A DNA stretch of 19,475 bases, from contig JACRCS010000416.1 in assembly GCA_016218905.1 (NCBI GenBank), positions 1 to 19,475 on the forward strand. Direction: 5' to 3'. This DNA is from Deltaproteobacteria bacterium (GTDB taxonomy: Bacteria > Desulfobacterota_C > Deferrisomatia > Deferrisomatales > JACRMM01). Positions 1-9,348 of this stretch are shown one piece after another (position 1 is the first letter of the stretch; every line of letters starts with the position of its first letter). The translations under genes and the position numbers were made by a program. The notes below the pieces were generated by a model. The model searched no databases, was not told where the DNA came from, and saw only the letters and a list, made by a program, of their open reading frames with translations.

Positions 1-221
1 ACCGGGCAGACCGTGGTGCACGCCGGCTTTTCGCACTGGTTACAGAGGATCGGGACGAAGTGGCGGCGCACCTTGGGGTACTCGCCCTTCTCCACCTCCT
101 TCACCCAGGTGCGGTAGACGCCGAGGGGAACGTCGTTCTCCGCCTTGCAGGCGATCTGGCACGTGCGGCAGCCGATGCACTTGCGAAGATCGATGAGGAA
201 TGCGTACCGCGGCTCAGACAT
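1..221 (-). CDS. 4Fe-4S ferredoxin-like electron-transfer subunit (PsrB/NrfC/DmsB type), 3' end outside window
   Basis: Only the first 74 residues are present; the C-terminus lies beyond the left edge. The sequence shows a cluster CIGCRTCQIAC (Cys15, 18, 21, 25), typical of the first cubane site of multi-cluster ferredoxin subunits, then a second group CNQCEKPACTTVCP (Cys60, 63, 68, 72). This spacing is characteristic of the PsrB/NrfC/TtrB/DmsB family, which carries electrons between a quinone-interacting NrfD/PsrC membrane subunit and a catalytic or cytochrome subunit. The ATG directly abuts the TAG of the upstream cytochrome gene, and a GGAAGGG ribosome-binding site precedes it, so the two are probably co-translated. 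No signal peptide is visible; location on the periplasmic or cytoplasmic face is not decidable. An NrfD-like membrane partner just off the left edge is expected but not seen. Confidence 0.85.
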   Translation of the reverse strand, partial: MSEPRYAFLIDLRKCIGCRTCQIACKAENDVPLGVYRTWVKEVEKGEYPKVRRHFVPILCNQCEKPACTTVCP

Positions 222-1334
222 CTAGCCCTTCCTTTCCCCATCTTCGCGGTCGGTCCGGTAGAGGGTCGAAAAGCCCATGAAGAGCGCGAAGACCGCCACT
301 CCCGCCACGGCGCCCCAGAAGACGAGCGCATAGGCCCAGCCGAAGGCTTGCGAGACGGGCTGATCCTCGGCCTTCGGCTTGACGTGGATGGAGGCCAGGG
401 CGACGCCGGCGCGCTTCTCCTTGGGCGGAACCTGGTGGCACTTGGGGCAAGCCTGCTTCGTGACGGTGGGCTCGCCGTGGGCAGCCTCCCCCTGATGGCA
501 GGAGAGACACTCGCTGACGGCGTAACGGTTGGAGAGGTCGCCCTTCCCGTGGCCCGCTATCCGGAAGCGCGCGAGCAGCCCGCCGACCCCGTAGGCCCGG
601 ATCTGGTCGGGGTGGCACGCGCCGCAGGTCTGCGGGAGGTTGGTGACGTGCACGGTCGAGGCCGACTCCTTCTTCGGCCGCACGTAGTGGGCCGTGTGGC
701 AGTCCGAGCAGAAGGGAGCGCCCCGCGTGCCTTTCACCCACGCCTTGGCGTGCGCCGTCTTCATCCAACTCTCGCCGTTGCGGCTCTCCTCCGGGGGAGG
801 CTTGATGCCTCGCGCCTGGAGCGTCTGCAACGCGTTGGCCGGGAAGACGTCGGCGGGTGGGGTCTTCGAGTGGCACGCCCGGCAGTCCACCTTCCGGTAC
901 CCGACGCGGGGGTGGAAGTTGGGGTCGCCGTCCTGGTGGCAGTCGATGCAGAGCAGGCCCTTACGACCGTGCATGGACGCCGCGTACGCTTTCGGATCGA
1001 CGTGGAGGGAGCGTTGGATGCCCGTCCGGTCGCCGGCGGCGAACCCGGGCAGGCCGTGGCACTTCTCCAGGCACTTGTCATTCGTGTACGGCTTCTCGAC
1101 CTTCTTCCAGACCGGCAGGGGAAGGCCGGGCGTCTGAGCGGTCTGACCTGTCAGACCGGCCGGACCCGCCGGAGTGGTCGGACCCGTCGGACTCGTCTGG
1201 CCCGTCTGGCCCGTCTGAGCCGCGTCGGCGGCCGGCGCCGGCAGCGCCTCTACCCGAATGGCGGGCGGCATTTCGGCGCCGAACGCCGGAGCGGCGGCGA
1301 GGCAGGCCCACAAGAGAGCGATCGTCGGCTTCAT
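222..1334 (-). CDS. Membrane-anchored multihaem cytochrome c (six CXXCH plus one CX3CH)
   Basis: A 370-residue protein with an N-terminal signal peptide (MKPTIALLWACLAAAPAFGA) and a single C-terminal membrane helix at about 334-357, so the haem domain should be periplasmic and tail-anchored. Six canonical CXXCH haem c sites occur at Cys129, 151, 209, 237, 276 and 296. A seventh motif, C88LEKC92H93, has three rather than two intervening residues. Between signal and haem domain (about 41-68) lies a Thr/Gly/Pro/Gln-rich low-complexity linker. The start ATG overlaps the stop of the EMO-type gene (ATGA), and its stop abuts the next gene's ATG, so these three are a coupled unit. It probably accepts electrons from the quinone pool through the FeS/NrfD-type partners or from the oxidoreductase next door; this is inferred from context. 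The longer open frame to 1523 was rejected because the signal peptide starts at 1334. Confidence 0.88.
   Translation of the reverse strand: MKPTIALLWACLAAAPAFGAEMPPAIRVEALPAPAADAAQTGQTGQTSPTGPTTPAGPAGLTGQTAQTPGLPLPVWKKVEKPYTNDKCLEKCHGLPGFAAGDRTGIQRSLHVDPKAYAASMHGRKGLLCIDCHQDGDPNFHPRVGYRKVDCRACHSKTPPADVFPANALQTLQARGIKPPPEESRNGESWMKTAHAKAWVKGTRGAPFCSDCHTAHYVRPKKESASTVHVTNLPQTCGACHPDQIRAYGVGGLLARFRIAGHGKGDLSNRYAVSECLSCHQGEAAHGEPTVTKQACPKCHQVPPKEKRAGVALASIHVKPKAEDQPVSQAFGWAYALVFWGAVAGVAVFALFMGFSTLYRTDREDGERKG
1131..1214 (-). repeat. Low-complexity Thr/Gly/Pro/Gln linker repeat inside the cytochrome gene
   Basis: About 84 bp of imperfect short repeats (TCnGACnGGCC-like units on the coding strand) encode residues 41-68, rich in TGQT and GP/TP steps. 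It lies between the signal peptide and the first haem motif and stays in frame, so it reads as a flexible linker prone to length variation. Confidence 0.6.
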
Positions 1335-3229
1335 GGCACGGCCTTCTCGAGGATCTCGGCGATGTCGAGCACCTGAACGTCCTCTTCCCGTTTCAGGGCC
1401 TTTATGCCGTCGCTGAGCATGGTGAGACAGAACGGGCACGCCGACCCGATGATGCCGGCGCCGGTGGCCACGGCTTCCTCGGTCCGCACGTTGTTCATGC
1501 GGGTGCCGTGCTCTTCCATCCACATCCGCCCCCCGCCGGCGCCGCAGCAGAAGTTGTCGAGACGGTTTCGCGGCATCTCCTTGAGCTCCAGCCCCACCGA
1601 CGACAGGACGCCCCGCGGGTCATCCATGATGCCCGCGTAGCGGGAGAGGTAGCAGGAGTCGTGGAGGGTGACGGCCCCCGGCAGCTCTCGGACGGTCTTG
1701 AGCCGCCCCTGGGCCAGGAGCTCCCGCAGGAACTGGGAGTGGTGCACGACCTCGTAGTTCCCGCCGAACTGCGGGTACTCCTTGGAGAGCGTCTTCAGGC
1801 AGTGGGGGCAGGTCGCGACGATCTTCTTGACGCCGATGCCGTCCATCGTGGCGATGTTCTCGGCCACGAGGCTCTGGTAGAGGTACTCGTTGCCCGACGA
1901 CCGAGCGGGGTCGCCGCAGCACTTCTCGGTGGTACCGAGGATGCCGAAGGAGATGCCCGCCTTCTCGAGCAGCCGGGCTGTGGAAGCGGCCACGCGCTGG
2001 TAGCGGTCGTCGAAGCTTCCGGCGCACCCGACCCAGAGGAGCACGTCGAACTCGGGGTTCTCCTCCTCGGTGAGGATCCGGAGCTCAACCCCTCGTCGCT
2101 TCATCCAGTCGTTCCGGGCCGACCAGCCGACGCCCCAGGGGTTAAAGTTGTTCTCTATGTTCTTGTTGAGGTTGACGAGCTCCTGGGGCATCACCCCTTC
2201 GGTCAGGACGAGGTGCCGGCGCATCTCGACCACCTTCTCCGGGTGCTCGATCATCATCGGGCACGCCTCGGCGCACTGGCGGCAGGTCGTGCACGACCAG
2301 AGATCGTCCTGGATGACGCCGGTCCCGTCGATCATGGGGTCTTCGAAGGCGTCGCCCTGGCCCTTCAACAGATAAGGAGTCTTGGCGATCCAGTGGGCCT
2401 TCAGGTCCTGGATGACTTTCTTCGGGTTCAGGGTCTTTCCGGTGTTCTGGGCGGGGCACTTGGCCTGACAGCGGCCGCAGCGCACGCACGCCTCGAGGTC
2501 GAGGAGCTGCTTCCAGGTGAAGCGCTCGATCTGGCCTACGCCGAAGACCTCCGCGTTCTCGATATCGATGGGCTTCCACACCCCCTTGGGCCCCAAGGGC
2601 TGGAAGTAGATGTTGGCCGAGCCGAAGAGCACGTGGGAGAGCTTGCCGAAGGGCAGGGTCGCGAGCGTCACGGCGACGAGGAAGAGGTGCACGCGCCAGA
2701 TGGTCTTGATCAGGAGCACGGCGCCGGCCGGTCCGGCCGGGACGATCCCCCAGACGATGGCGAGCCGCGTAAGCTCGGTGAGGAAGCCCGTGGCGAAGAT
2801 GCCGAGGAGGAGCAGGAGTCCCCAGCGGTCCTCCGGCTTCTCGTCCAGGCGGTCCGGCTTCTCGGTATAGCGGCGCCGGTAGAGGCGCCACGTGCCGTAG
2901 AAGCCGAGGAGCCCCAGCACGTTCAGGAGCACCGTGAAGAGGCCGGCCAGGGGCTGGGGTACGCGGAAGACGAGCTGCACCGCGAGGACGACCACGAACA
3001 TCAGGGCGAAGGCGCCGAAGAGGTAGAAGTGGTGCAGGCCCTCGGGCTTCTCCCGCAGGATCCGCTGGTGGCCGACGACCGCCTGAGCGAGAGCCTTCAG
3101 CCGCCGACGGTGGTCGCCGAAGCGATCCTCGGGCAAGCCGACGGAGATCCGGCGCACCTTCCGCCAGACGCCGAAGGCCGCACACCCCAGCACCGCCAGG
3201 ATGAGGCCGAAATCCAATCCGTTCACCAT
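1331..3229 (-). CDS. Membrane-bound FeS oxidoreductase, EtfAB:(mena)quinone oxidoreductase (EMO) type
   Basis: A 632-residue fusion. Residues 1-205 hold several hydrophobic helices (about 5-23, 67-90, 97-113, 136-160, 165-195) with His residues on and next to them, as in NarI-like dihaem b domains. Two ferredoxin sites follow (Cys248/251/254/258 and Cys313/316/319/323), then two CCG-type cysteine-rich domains (Cys402, CC437-438, CPHC474-477; Cys526, CC561-562, CPFC598-601) like those of heterodisulfide reductase subunit B. This order matches the membrane FeS proteins shown in syntrophic and metal-reducing bacteria to pass electrons from EtfAB to menaquinone. Its position directly after etfA, in an operon with acyl-CoA dehydrogenase, supports that role over a methanogen-type heterodisulfide reductase. 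An AAGGG sequence precedes the ATG, and its stop overlaps the cytochrome start. Confidence 0.87.
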   Translation of the reverse strand: MVNGLDFGLILAVLGCAAFGVWRKVRRISVGLPEDRFGDHRRRLKALAQAVVGHQRILREKPEGLHHFYLFGAFALMFVVVLAVQLVFRVPQPLAGLFTVLLNVLGLLGFYGTWRLYRRRYTEKPDRLDEKPEDRWGLLLLLGIFATGFLTELTRLAIVWGIVPAGPAGAVLLIKTIWRVHLFLVAVTLATLPFGKLSHVLFGSANIYFQPLGPKGVWKPIDIENAEVFGVGQIERFTWKQLLDLEACVRCGRCQAKCPAQNTGKTLNPKKVIQDLKAHWIAKTPYLLKGQGDAFEDPMIDGTGVIQDDLWSCTTCRQCAEACPMMIEHPEKVVEMRRHLVLTEGVMPQELVNLNKNIENNFNPWGVGWSARNDWMKRRGVELRILTEEENPEFDVLLWVGCAGSFDDRYQRVAASTARLLEKAGISFGILGTTEKCCGDPARSSGNEYLYQSLVAENIATMDGIGVKKIVATCPHCLKTLSKEYPQFGGNYEVVHHSQFLRELLAQGRLKTVRELPGAVTLHDSCYLSRYAGIMDDPRGVLSSVGLELKEMPRNRLDNFCCGAGGGRMWMEEHGTRMNNVRTEEAVATGAGIIGSACPFCLTMLSDGIKALKREEDVQVLDIAEILEKAVP

Positions 3230-3338
3230 CTGTTTCCCTTCTTCGGAGCCGTCGCACGGCCCCCTTCAGCTTGAAGCCCCGGCGTGCACCGCGCCGCCGG
3301 CTGGGGAAAGGGCTGGCCCGGGGCCCGCCCACTGTCGG

Positions 3339-4301
3339 TCAGGCCTTGGCCGCCTTGATCTTCTCCATCAGCTGGGGGACGGCCTTGAAGATGTCCGCCA
3401 CCAGGCCGTAGTCGGCGACCTCGAAGATCGGGGCCTCCTCGTCCTTGTTGATCGCAACGATGACCTTCGACGCCTTCATGCCGGCGACGTGCTGGATCGC
3501 GCCGGAGACGCCGCAGGCGATGTAGAGGTCGGGCGCCACGATCTTCCCGGTCTGGCCGACCTGGAGGTCGTTGGGAACGAGGCCCTCGTCCACCACCGCG
3601 CGGCTCGCGCCGAGGGCCGCGCCGATGAGGTCCGCGAGCTCCTCCACGAGCTTGACGCCCGCGGCGTCCTTGACGCCCCGGCCGGCGGAAACGACGGACT
3701 TCGCCTCCGTGAGCTCGGGCCGAGCGGACTTGGAGAGGTTGAATTCGACGAAGCGGCTCTTGAGGCTCGCGGGATCGACGCTCACCGGGGCCTCGGCGAC
3801 GGCTGCGGCTCCGCCGGCCGCCTGGGCGGCGTCGAAGGCGGTCTCCCGGACGGTCAGGCAGTGGACGGGCGTGTCGACTGCGACCCGGGCGAGCGCGTTG
3901 CCCGCGTACATGGGCCGGACGTAGGCGTCCTTCTCGAAAGCGACGACGTCGCTCACCATGCCCGCGTCGAGGAGGCCCGCCAGCCGGGGCACGAGGTCCT
4001 TGCCCGTGGTGGTGGCCGCGGCGAGGATCGCGGTGTAGCCCTTGCCCTTCGCCACCTCGGCGGCGACGGCGGCGTGGCCTTCGGCCGTGTAGTCGGCGAC
4101 CGCCGGAGCTTCGCTGAAGAGGACGTTCTTGGCTCCGTAACCCGTCAGCTTCTCGGCCGCCGCCTTGGCGCCCTTCCCGAGGACGAGCACGTCGAAGTCG
4201 GTGCCCAGCATCTGGGCGAGTTTCTGACCGGCGGTGATGGCGGGGAACGTGGCGTGCCGGACTGCGCCTTCCCGGAGCTCTCCGATGACCAGGATCGACA
4301 T
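3339..4301 (-). CDS. etfA: Electron transfer flavoprotein, alpha subunit
   Basis: A 320-residue EtfA of normal length. The FAD-binding C-terminal domain is clear: SAGRG at 205-209 and the family signature [13 protein letters not shown] at about 259-271, followed by the conserved [16 protein letters not shown] stretch that ends the FAD site. With EtfB it forms the soluble heterodimer that takes electrons from acyl-CoA dehydrogenase and hands them to the membrane oxidoreductase encoded downstream. The start is fixed by an AGGAGG site upstream; only 19 bp separate it from the etfB stop. A 109-bp gap precedes the EMO-type gene, GC-rich and without an obvious terminator. Confidence 0.97.
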   Translation of the reverse strand: MSILVIGELREGAVRHATFPAITAGQKLAQMLGTDFDVLVLGKGAKAAAEKLTGYGAKNVLFSEAPAVADYTAEGHAAVAAEVAKGKGYTAILAAATTTGKDLVPRLAGLLDAGMVSDVVAFEKDAYVRPMYAGNALARVAVDTPVHCLTVRETAFDAAQAAGGAAAVAEAPVSVDPASLKSRFVEFNLSKSARPELTEAKSVVSAGRGVKDAAGVKLVEELADLIGAALGASRAVVDEGLVPNDLQVGQTGKIVAPDLYIACGVSGAIQHVAGMKASKVIVAINKDEEAPIFEVADYGLVADIFKAVPQLMEKIKAAKA

Positions 4302-4320
4302 CTGATTATCCTCCTGTCCC

Positions 4321-5067
4321 CTAAAGGACCTTGGCTTCGTTCAGGAGCTTCTCCACGAGTTCCTCGACGCTCGCGACCTTCTGACCGGCCTTCCGCGGCG
4401 GCGGCTCCGACAGGCCGAGGATGCGCGTGCGGGGCTTCGCGGCGACGCCCAGGTCCCCGGGGGTGACCTTCTTCACTTCCTTCTTCTTGGCCTTCATGAT
4501 GGCCGGGAGGCTCGCGTACCGGGGCTGGTTGAGCCGCAGGTCCGCCGTGATGACCGCGGGGAGGTCGACTTCCTTCGTCTCGAGCCCGCCGTCGATTTCC
4601 CGCTGCACCAGGGCCTTCGTCCCCTGGAGCTCGAGCTTGTAGGCGAAGCACGCCTGGGGCACGCCGATCTTGGCGGCGAGCATCTGGCTGGCCTGGTTGT
4701 TGTCGGTGTCCACGGACTGCTTGCCGGCGATGACGAGGTCCGGCTTCTCCTGGTTGTAAACCGCGGCCAGGATGTCGGCGACGGCCGAGCTGTCGAGGGT
4801 CTCGTCCACCTGGACGAGGTAGGCGCGCTGGGCGCCGAGCGCCAGGCCGGCCCGGAGCGTCTCCTCATTGGCCGCGGTGCCGATGCTCACCAGGAACACC
4901 TCGCCCCCGGACTTCTCGGTGAGCCGAACGGCCTCTTCGATCGCGAACTCGTCGAAGGAGTTGACGAGAAAGTTCACTCCCTCGGTCTCGATGCCGGTTC
5001 CGTCCTTCTTCAGGCGGACCTTTACGTCGGGGTTCGGAACCCGCCTCACGGGCACCATGATCTTCAT
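4321..5067 (-). CDS. etfB: Electron transfer flavoprotein, beta subunit
   Basis: A 248-residue EtfB. It shows the nucleotide-binding stretch AGKQSVDTDNNQ (114-125) and the family signature ADLRLNQPRYASLP (about 175-188). Its partner EtfA is encoded directly downstream. An AGGAGG ribosome-binding site precedes the ATG. The gene follows acyl-CoA dehydrogenase after a 152-bp repeat-rich gap, so it may be expressed with the beta-oxidation genes or from its own start. The neighbouring EMO gene and the absence of Bcd/Rnf partners argue for simple electron transfer to quinone rather than for a bifurcating complex; this is inference from context. Confidence 0.97.
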   Translation of the reverse strand: MKIMVPVRRVPNPDVKVRLKKDGTGIETEGVNFLVNSFDEFAIEEAVRLTEKSGGEVFLVSIGTAANEETLRAGLALGAQRAYLVQVDETLDSSAVADILAAVYNQEKPDLVIAGKQSVDTDNNQASQMLAAKIGVPQACFAYKLELQGTKALVQREIDGGLETKEVDLPAVITADLRLNQPRYASLPAIMKAKKKEVKKVTPGDLGVAAKPRTRILGLSEPPPRKAGQKVASVEELVEKLLNEAKVL

Positions 5068-5083
5068 CTGCTTCCCTCCTTTT

Positions 5084-5219
5084 TGGTTGTCGGTTCTCGG
5101 TAATCAGTTGTCGGTTCTGACGTCGCCGGTGATCGAGAACCGAGAACCGTTGCAGGCCCGCGGCACCGGTTCGGCCTCCAGGGGAGAACCGAAAACCGAA
5201 AACCGAGAACCGATGACTG
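5084..5219. repeat. Cluster of GGTTCTCGG / CCGAGAACC direct and inverted repeats in the acyl-CoA dehydrogenase-etfB gap
   Basis: CGGTTCTCGG occurs at 5091-5100, a related TGTCGGTTCT at 5110-5119, and its complement CCGAGAACCG at 5140-5149 and 5203-5212. In between are AGAACCGAAAACCGAAAACC-like tandem units (5185-5204). The two orientations can pair into long hairpins in the mRNA. Spacing is irregular, so this is not a CRISPR array; it resembles a degenerate intergenic repeat family. Confidence 0.7.
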
Positions 5220-6365
5220 CTAGTCCTGAAGAAGGGCCCGCGCGATCACGATCCGCTGGACCTCGCTCGTTCCCTCGTAGATCTCCGTGATCTTGGCGTC
5301 GCGGTAGAAGCGCTCCACCGGGTACTCGTCCACGTAGCCGTAGCCGCCGTAGACCTGGATCGCCTCGCGGGTGGCCTTCACGGCCGCGTCGGAGGCGAAG
5401 AGCTTCGCCATGGCGGCCTCTTTGCCGAAGTTCTGGAAGCCCTGGTCCTTCATCCACGCGGCCCTCCAGACGAGCAGGCGCGCCGCGTCGATCTCGGTCG
5501 CCATGTCGGCGAGCTTCCACTGGATCGCCTGGAAGCTCGAGATCGGCTGGCCGAACTGGACCCGCTCCTTGGCGTAAGCCGCCGCACTCTCCAGGGCGCC
5601 CCGGGCGATGCCGACCGCCTGGGCGGCGATCCCGATCCGGCCTCCATCGAGGGTCTGGAGGGCGATCTTGAAGCCCTCCCCCGGCTTTCCGAGGAGGTTC
5701 TCCTGGGGCACGCGGCAGTCGTCGAAGACGAGCTCGGCCGTGGAGGACGCCCGGATCCCCAGCTTATGCTCCTCCTTGGCGACCTTGTAACCCTTTGAAT
5801 CCGCGGGGACGATGAAGGCGGAGAGCCCCTTGGTGCCGAGCGTCCGGTCCGTGGCCGCGATCACGACGGCGACCCCTGCCTGCCCGCCGTTCGTGATGAA
5901 GATCTTCGAGCCGTTGAGGACCCACTCGTTTCCGTCCAGGACCGCGGTCGTCTTCTGGTTGGCCGCGTCGGTTCCGGCCTGGGGTTCGGTGAGCCCGAGG
6001 CACCCGAGCATCCGCCCGCCGAGCAGGGGAGGAAGATACTTCCTCTTCTGCTCTTCCGTGCCCTTCTTGAAGATGGGGTCGCAGCAGAGGCTGGAGTGGG
6101 CCGAGACGACGACCCCGGTCGCCGCGCAGACCGCGGAGAGCTCCTCCACCACGATGGCGTAGCAGCGGTAGTCCATTCCCGCCCCGCCGTACTCCTCGGG
6201 AAAGGCGACGCCCATGAAGCCGAGCTCGCCCATTTTGCGTACGAGCTCCGTTCGGAACGTGGCGGTCCGGTCCATCTCGGCCGCGCACGGGCCTACCTCC
6301 TCCCGGGCGAACTTCCGGGCGGTCTCCCGAACCATCTTCTGGACGTCGTCGAGCTCGAAATCCAT
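5220..6365 (-). CDS. Short-chain acyl-CoA dehydrogenase (butyryl-CoA dehydrogenase-like)
   Basis: A 381-residue flavoprotein with the usual acyl-CoA dehydrogenase layout: N-terminal helical domain, flavin-contacting GCLGLTEPQAGTD (121-133), beta domain with ITNGGQAG, and C-terminal helices with QVYGGYGYVDEYPVERFYRD (337-356). The catalytic base is the Glu364 of IYEGT (362-366), the position used by short- and medium-chain enzymes rather than by isovaleryl-CoA dehydrogenase. It introduces the trans-2 double bond and passes electrons to EtfAB, encoded just downstream. I place the start at the ATG at 6365, preceded by GGGAAAG; an in-frame TTG at 6380 is less likely. The hydratase gene lies 91 bp upstream behind two hairpins. 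Exact chain-length preference cannot be read from sequence. Confidence 0.95.
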   Translation of the reverse strand: MDFELDDVQKMVRETARKFAREEVGPCAAEMDRTATFRTELVRKMGELGFMGVAFPEEYGGAGMDYRCYAIVVEELSAVCAATGVVVSAHSSLCCDPIFKKGTEEQKRKYLPPLLGGRMLGCLGLTEPQAGTDAANQKTTAVLDGNEWVLNGSKIFITNGGQAGVAVVIAATDRTLGTKGLSAFIVPADSKGYKVAKEEHKLGIRASSTAELVFDDCRVPQENLLGKPGEGFKIALQTLDGGRIGIAAQAVGIARGALESAAAYAKERVQFGQPISSFQAIQWKLADMATEIDAARLLVWRAAWMKDQGFQNFGKEAAMAKLFASDAAVKATREAIQVYGGYGYVDEYPVERFYRDAKITEIYEGTSEVQRIVIARALLQD

Positions 6366-6404
6366 CGGGCGCTTTCCCAAGCTCCGCCGGGCGCGGAGCG
6401 ACTC

Positions 6405-6421
6405 GACCCCTCTTCGGGGTC
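6405..6421 (-). other. Short hairpin in the hydratase-acyl-CoA dehydrogenase gap
   Basis: GACCCC-TCTTC-GGGGTC is a perfect six-bp stem with a five-nt loop. It lies about 40 bp upstream of the acyl-CoA dehydrogenase start. It could be part of a terminator/attenuator or a processing site; there is no T-tract directly after it on the minus strand. Confidence 0.45.
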
Positions 6422-6440
6422 ATGCAAATGGAAAAGAACT

Positions 6441-6456
6441 CCCTCGGGGCCGAGGG
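6441..6456 (-). terminator. Candidate terminator or 3'-stabilising hairpin after enoyl-CoA hydratase
   Basis: CCCTCGG-GG-CCGAGGG (perfect seven-bp inverted repeat) begins immediately after the hydratase TAA. On the minus strand it is followed within a few bases by TTCTTTT. This resembles a weak intrinsic terminator and could lower expression of the downstream electron-transfer genes relative to the beta-oxidation genes. Confidence 0.5.
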
Positions 6457-7242
6457 TTACCGTCCCTGAAAGTGCGCCTTCCGCTTCTCCAGAAAGGCGC
6501 CCATCCCTTCCTTCTGGTCCTGTGTCGCAAAGCACAAGGCAAACAGGTCGCTTTCTAGCACACACCCGTTGTCGAGGTCCAGATCCTGACCTCGCTGGAC
6601 GGCTTCCTTCGCCAGCCGCAGGGCCGCGGGCCCCTTGGAGGCCACCGTCCGCGCCATCGCCAGCGCCTCGTCGTGGAGGTTCTCCGCAGGGTGCACGTGG
6701 TTGACGAGGCCGAGCGCCAGCGCCTCGTCGGCCTTCACGTTGCGGGCCGTGGTGATGAGCTCCAAGGCGCGGTTCCTCCCGATGAGCCGCTGGAGGCGCT
6801 GGGTCCCGCCAAACCCCGGGATGACGCCCAGGTTCACCTCCGGCTGGCCGAAGAGCGCGCGGTCGCTCGCCAGGATCCAGTCGCAGCTCATGGCGAGCTC
6901 ACAGCCGCCGCCGAGGCAGAAGCCGTTGACGACCGCGATGGTCACCAGCGGCAGGTTCTCGAGGCTCCGGAAGGTGCGAAGCCCCTTGAGCGAGAACTCC
7001 TTCGCCTCGAGCGGCGTCTGGTCCTTCATGGCGGAGATGTCAGCGCCCGCCACGAATGCCTTCTCCCCCGCGCCCGTGACGAGGAGGACGCGGGCCGTGG
7101 GATCGGTTCCGACCTCGGCGATCGCCGCCGCGAGCTCGTCGAGCGTCGCCCCGTTGAGCGCGTTGAGCGCCTTGGGCCGGTTCACGGTGAGGAGGTAGAT
7201 CCCCTCCTCGGGCTTCTCCAAAAGGATGTTCTCGTAGACCAT
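6457..7242 (-). CDS. Enoyl-CoA hydratase (crotonase family)
   Basis: A 261-residue crotonase-fold enzyme. The oxyanion-hole segment AFVAGADI (62-69) and the segment NGFCLGGGCELAMSCD (106-121) are present. The two catalytic glutamates of true hydratases appear at Glu115 (GGGCE) and Glu135 (GQPEVNLGVIPGFGG), with the 20-residue spacing seen in rat mitochondrial hydratase, so hydration of trans-2-enoyl-CoA is well supported over other crotonase activities. The start is the ATG at 7242: the upstream in-frame TTG (7257) overlaps an AGGAGG ribosome-binding site. Only 11 bp separate it from the hydroxyacyl-CoA dehydrogenase stop. Confidence 0.95.
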   Translation of the reverse strand: MVYENILLEKPEEGIYLLTVNRPKALNALNGATLDELAAAIAEVGTDPTARVLLVTGAGEKAFVAGADISAMKDQTPLEAKEFSLKGLRTFRSLENLPLVTIAVVNGFCLGGGCELAMSCDWILASDRALFGQPEVNLGVIPGFGGTQRLQRLIGRNRALELITTARNVKADEALALGLVNHVHPAENLHDEALAMARTVASKGPAALRLAKEAVQRGQDLDLDNGCVLESDLFALCFATQDQKEGMGAFLEKRKAHFQGR

Positions 7243-7253
7243 GGCGCCCCTCC

Positions 7254-8108
7254 TCAAGCCGGGTAGTCGTAGAAGCCCTTGCCCGTCTTGCGGCCAAGGT
7301 TTCCGGCGTCGACCATCTTGCGCAGGAGCGGACAGGGCCGGTACTTGGAGTCCCCAAGGCCCTGGTGGAGCACCTCCATGATGGCGAGGCAGACGTCGAG
7401 GCCGATCAGGTCCCCGAGCTCCAGCGGACCCATGGGGTGGTTCGCGCCGAGCTTCATTACCGTGTCGATGTCCTTGGCCGAGGCGATCCCCTCGTAGAGG
7501 GTGTAGGCCGCCTCGTTGATCATCGGGATGAGGATGCGGTTGGCGACGAACCCGGGGGCATCGTTGACCTCCACCGGGACCTTCCCGATCTTCTTCGAGA
7601 GGTCCTCGATGGTCCCGAAGACCTCGTCCTCCGTGAGGAGGCCGCGGATCACCTCGATCAGCTTCATGACCGGAACCGGGTTCATGAAGTGCATCCCGAT
7701 CACCTTGCCCGGGCGCTTCGTGACCTTTCCGATCTTCGTGATGGAGATGGAGGAGGTGTTGGACGCGAGGATCGCCTCGGGCTTGCAGACCTGGTCGAGG
7801 TCCTCGAAGATCTTCAGCTTGATGGCGAGGTTCTCGGTCGCGGCCTCCACGGCCACGTCGACGCCCGCGAAGTCGCCGAGCTCCGTCGTGCCCTGGATCC
7901 TTCCCATGGCTGCGGCCTTCTCCTCGGCGGTCATCTTGCCTTTGGCGACCGCCTTCTCGAGGGCCTTGTCGATGGCCCCGATCCCCTTCTGGACGAACTC
8001 GGGGGCGATGTCCCGCAGGACGACGGGATAACCGGAGACCGCGAAGACCTGCGCGATGCCGTGGCCCATGGTCCCCGCTCCGATGACGCCGACCTTCTTC
8101 ACTTCCAT
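7254..8108 (-). CDS. hbd: 3-hydroxybutyryl-CoA dehydrogenase
   Basis: A 284-residue single-function enzyme. The N-terminal Rossmann motif GAGTMG (10-15) binds NAD(P). The catalytic region is intact: Ser119 (SNTSS), His140 in GMHFMNP, Glu152 and Asn190 in [10 protein letters not shown]. The C-terminal dimerisation domain contains [15 protein letters not shown]. The length and the [13 protein letters not shown] signature match the short-chain 3-hydroxybutyryl-CoA dehydrogenase family rather than the large FadB fusion. It oxidises 3-hydroxyacyl-CoA to the 3-keto form, the substrate of the thiolase encoded 36 bp upstream. AAGGAGG precedes the ATG. Confidence 0.95.
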   Translation of the reverse strand: MEVKKVGVIGAGTMGHGIAQVFAVSGYPVVLRDIAPEFVQKGIGAIDKALEKAVAKGKMTAEEKAAAMGRIQGTTELGDFAGVDVAVEAATENLAIKLKIFEDLDQVCKPEAILASNTSSISITKIGKVTKRPGKVIGMHFMNPVPVMKLIEVIRGLLTEDEVFGTIEDLSKKIGKVPVEVNDAPGFVANRILIPMINEAAYTLYEGIASAKDIDTVMKLGANHPMGPLELGDLIGLDVCLAIMEVLHQGLGDSKYRPCPLLRKMVDAGNLGRKTGKGFYDYPA

Positions 8109-8144
8109 GGCCTTCCTCCTTTCCAGAAGAACCTCAAGAGAAAA

Positions 8145-9329
<1,185 letters not shown>

Positions 9330-9348
9330 CTCGCCTTCCTCTCCTCCG

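Noticed and set aside
222..1523. Extended start for the cytochrome gene at 1523
   Set aside because: The extra residues overlap the EMO-type gene in another frame and precede a clear signal peptide starting at 1334.
857..3274. Very long plus-strand open frame opposite the EMO and cytochrome genes, 805 codons
   Set aside because: Shadow of GC-rich coding on the minus strand; composition is biased to Gly/Ala/Glu/Val/Arg with no domain, whereas the minus strand encodes complete FeS and haem motifs.
5084..5219. Possible CRISPR array
   Set aside because: Repeats are about 10 bp, in both orientations, with irregular spacing and no spacer-length unique segments.
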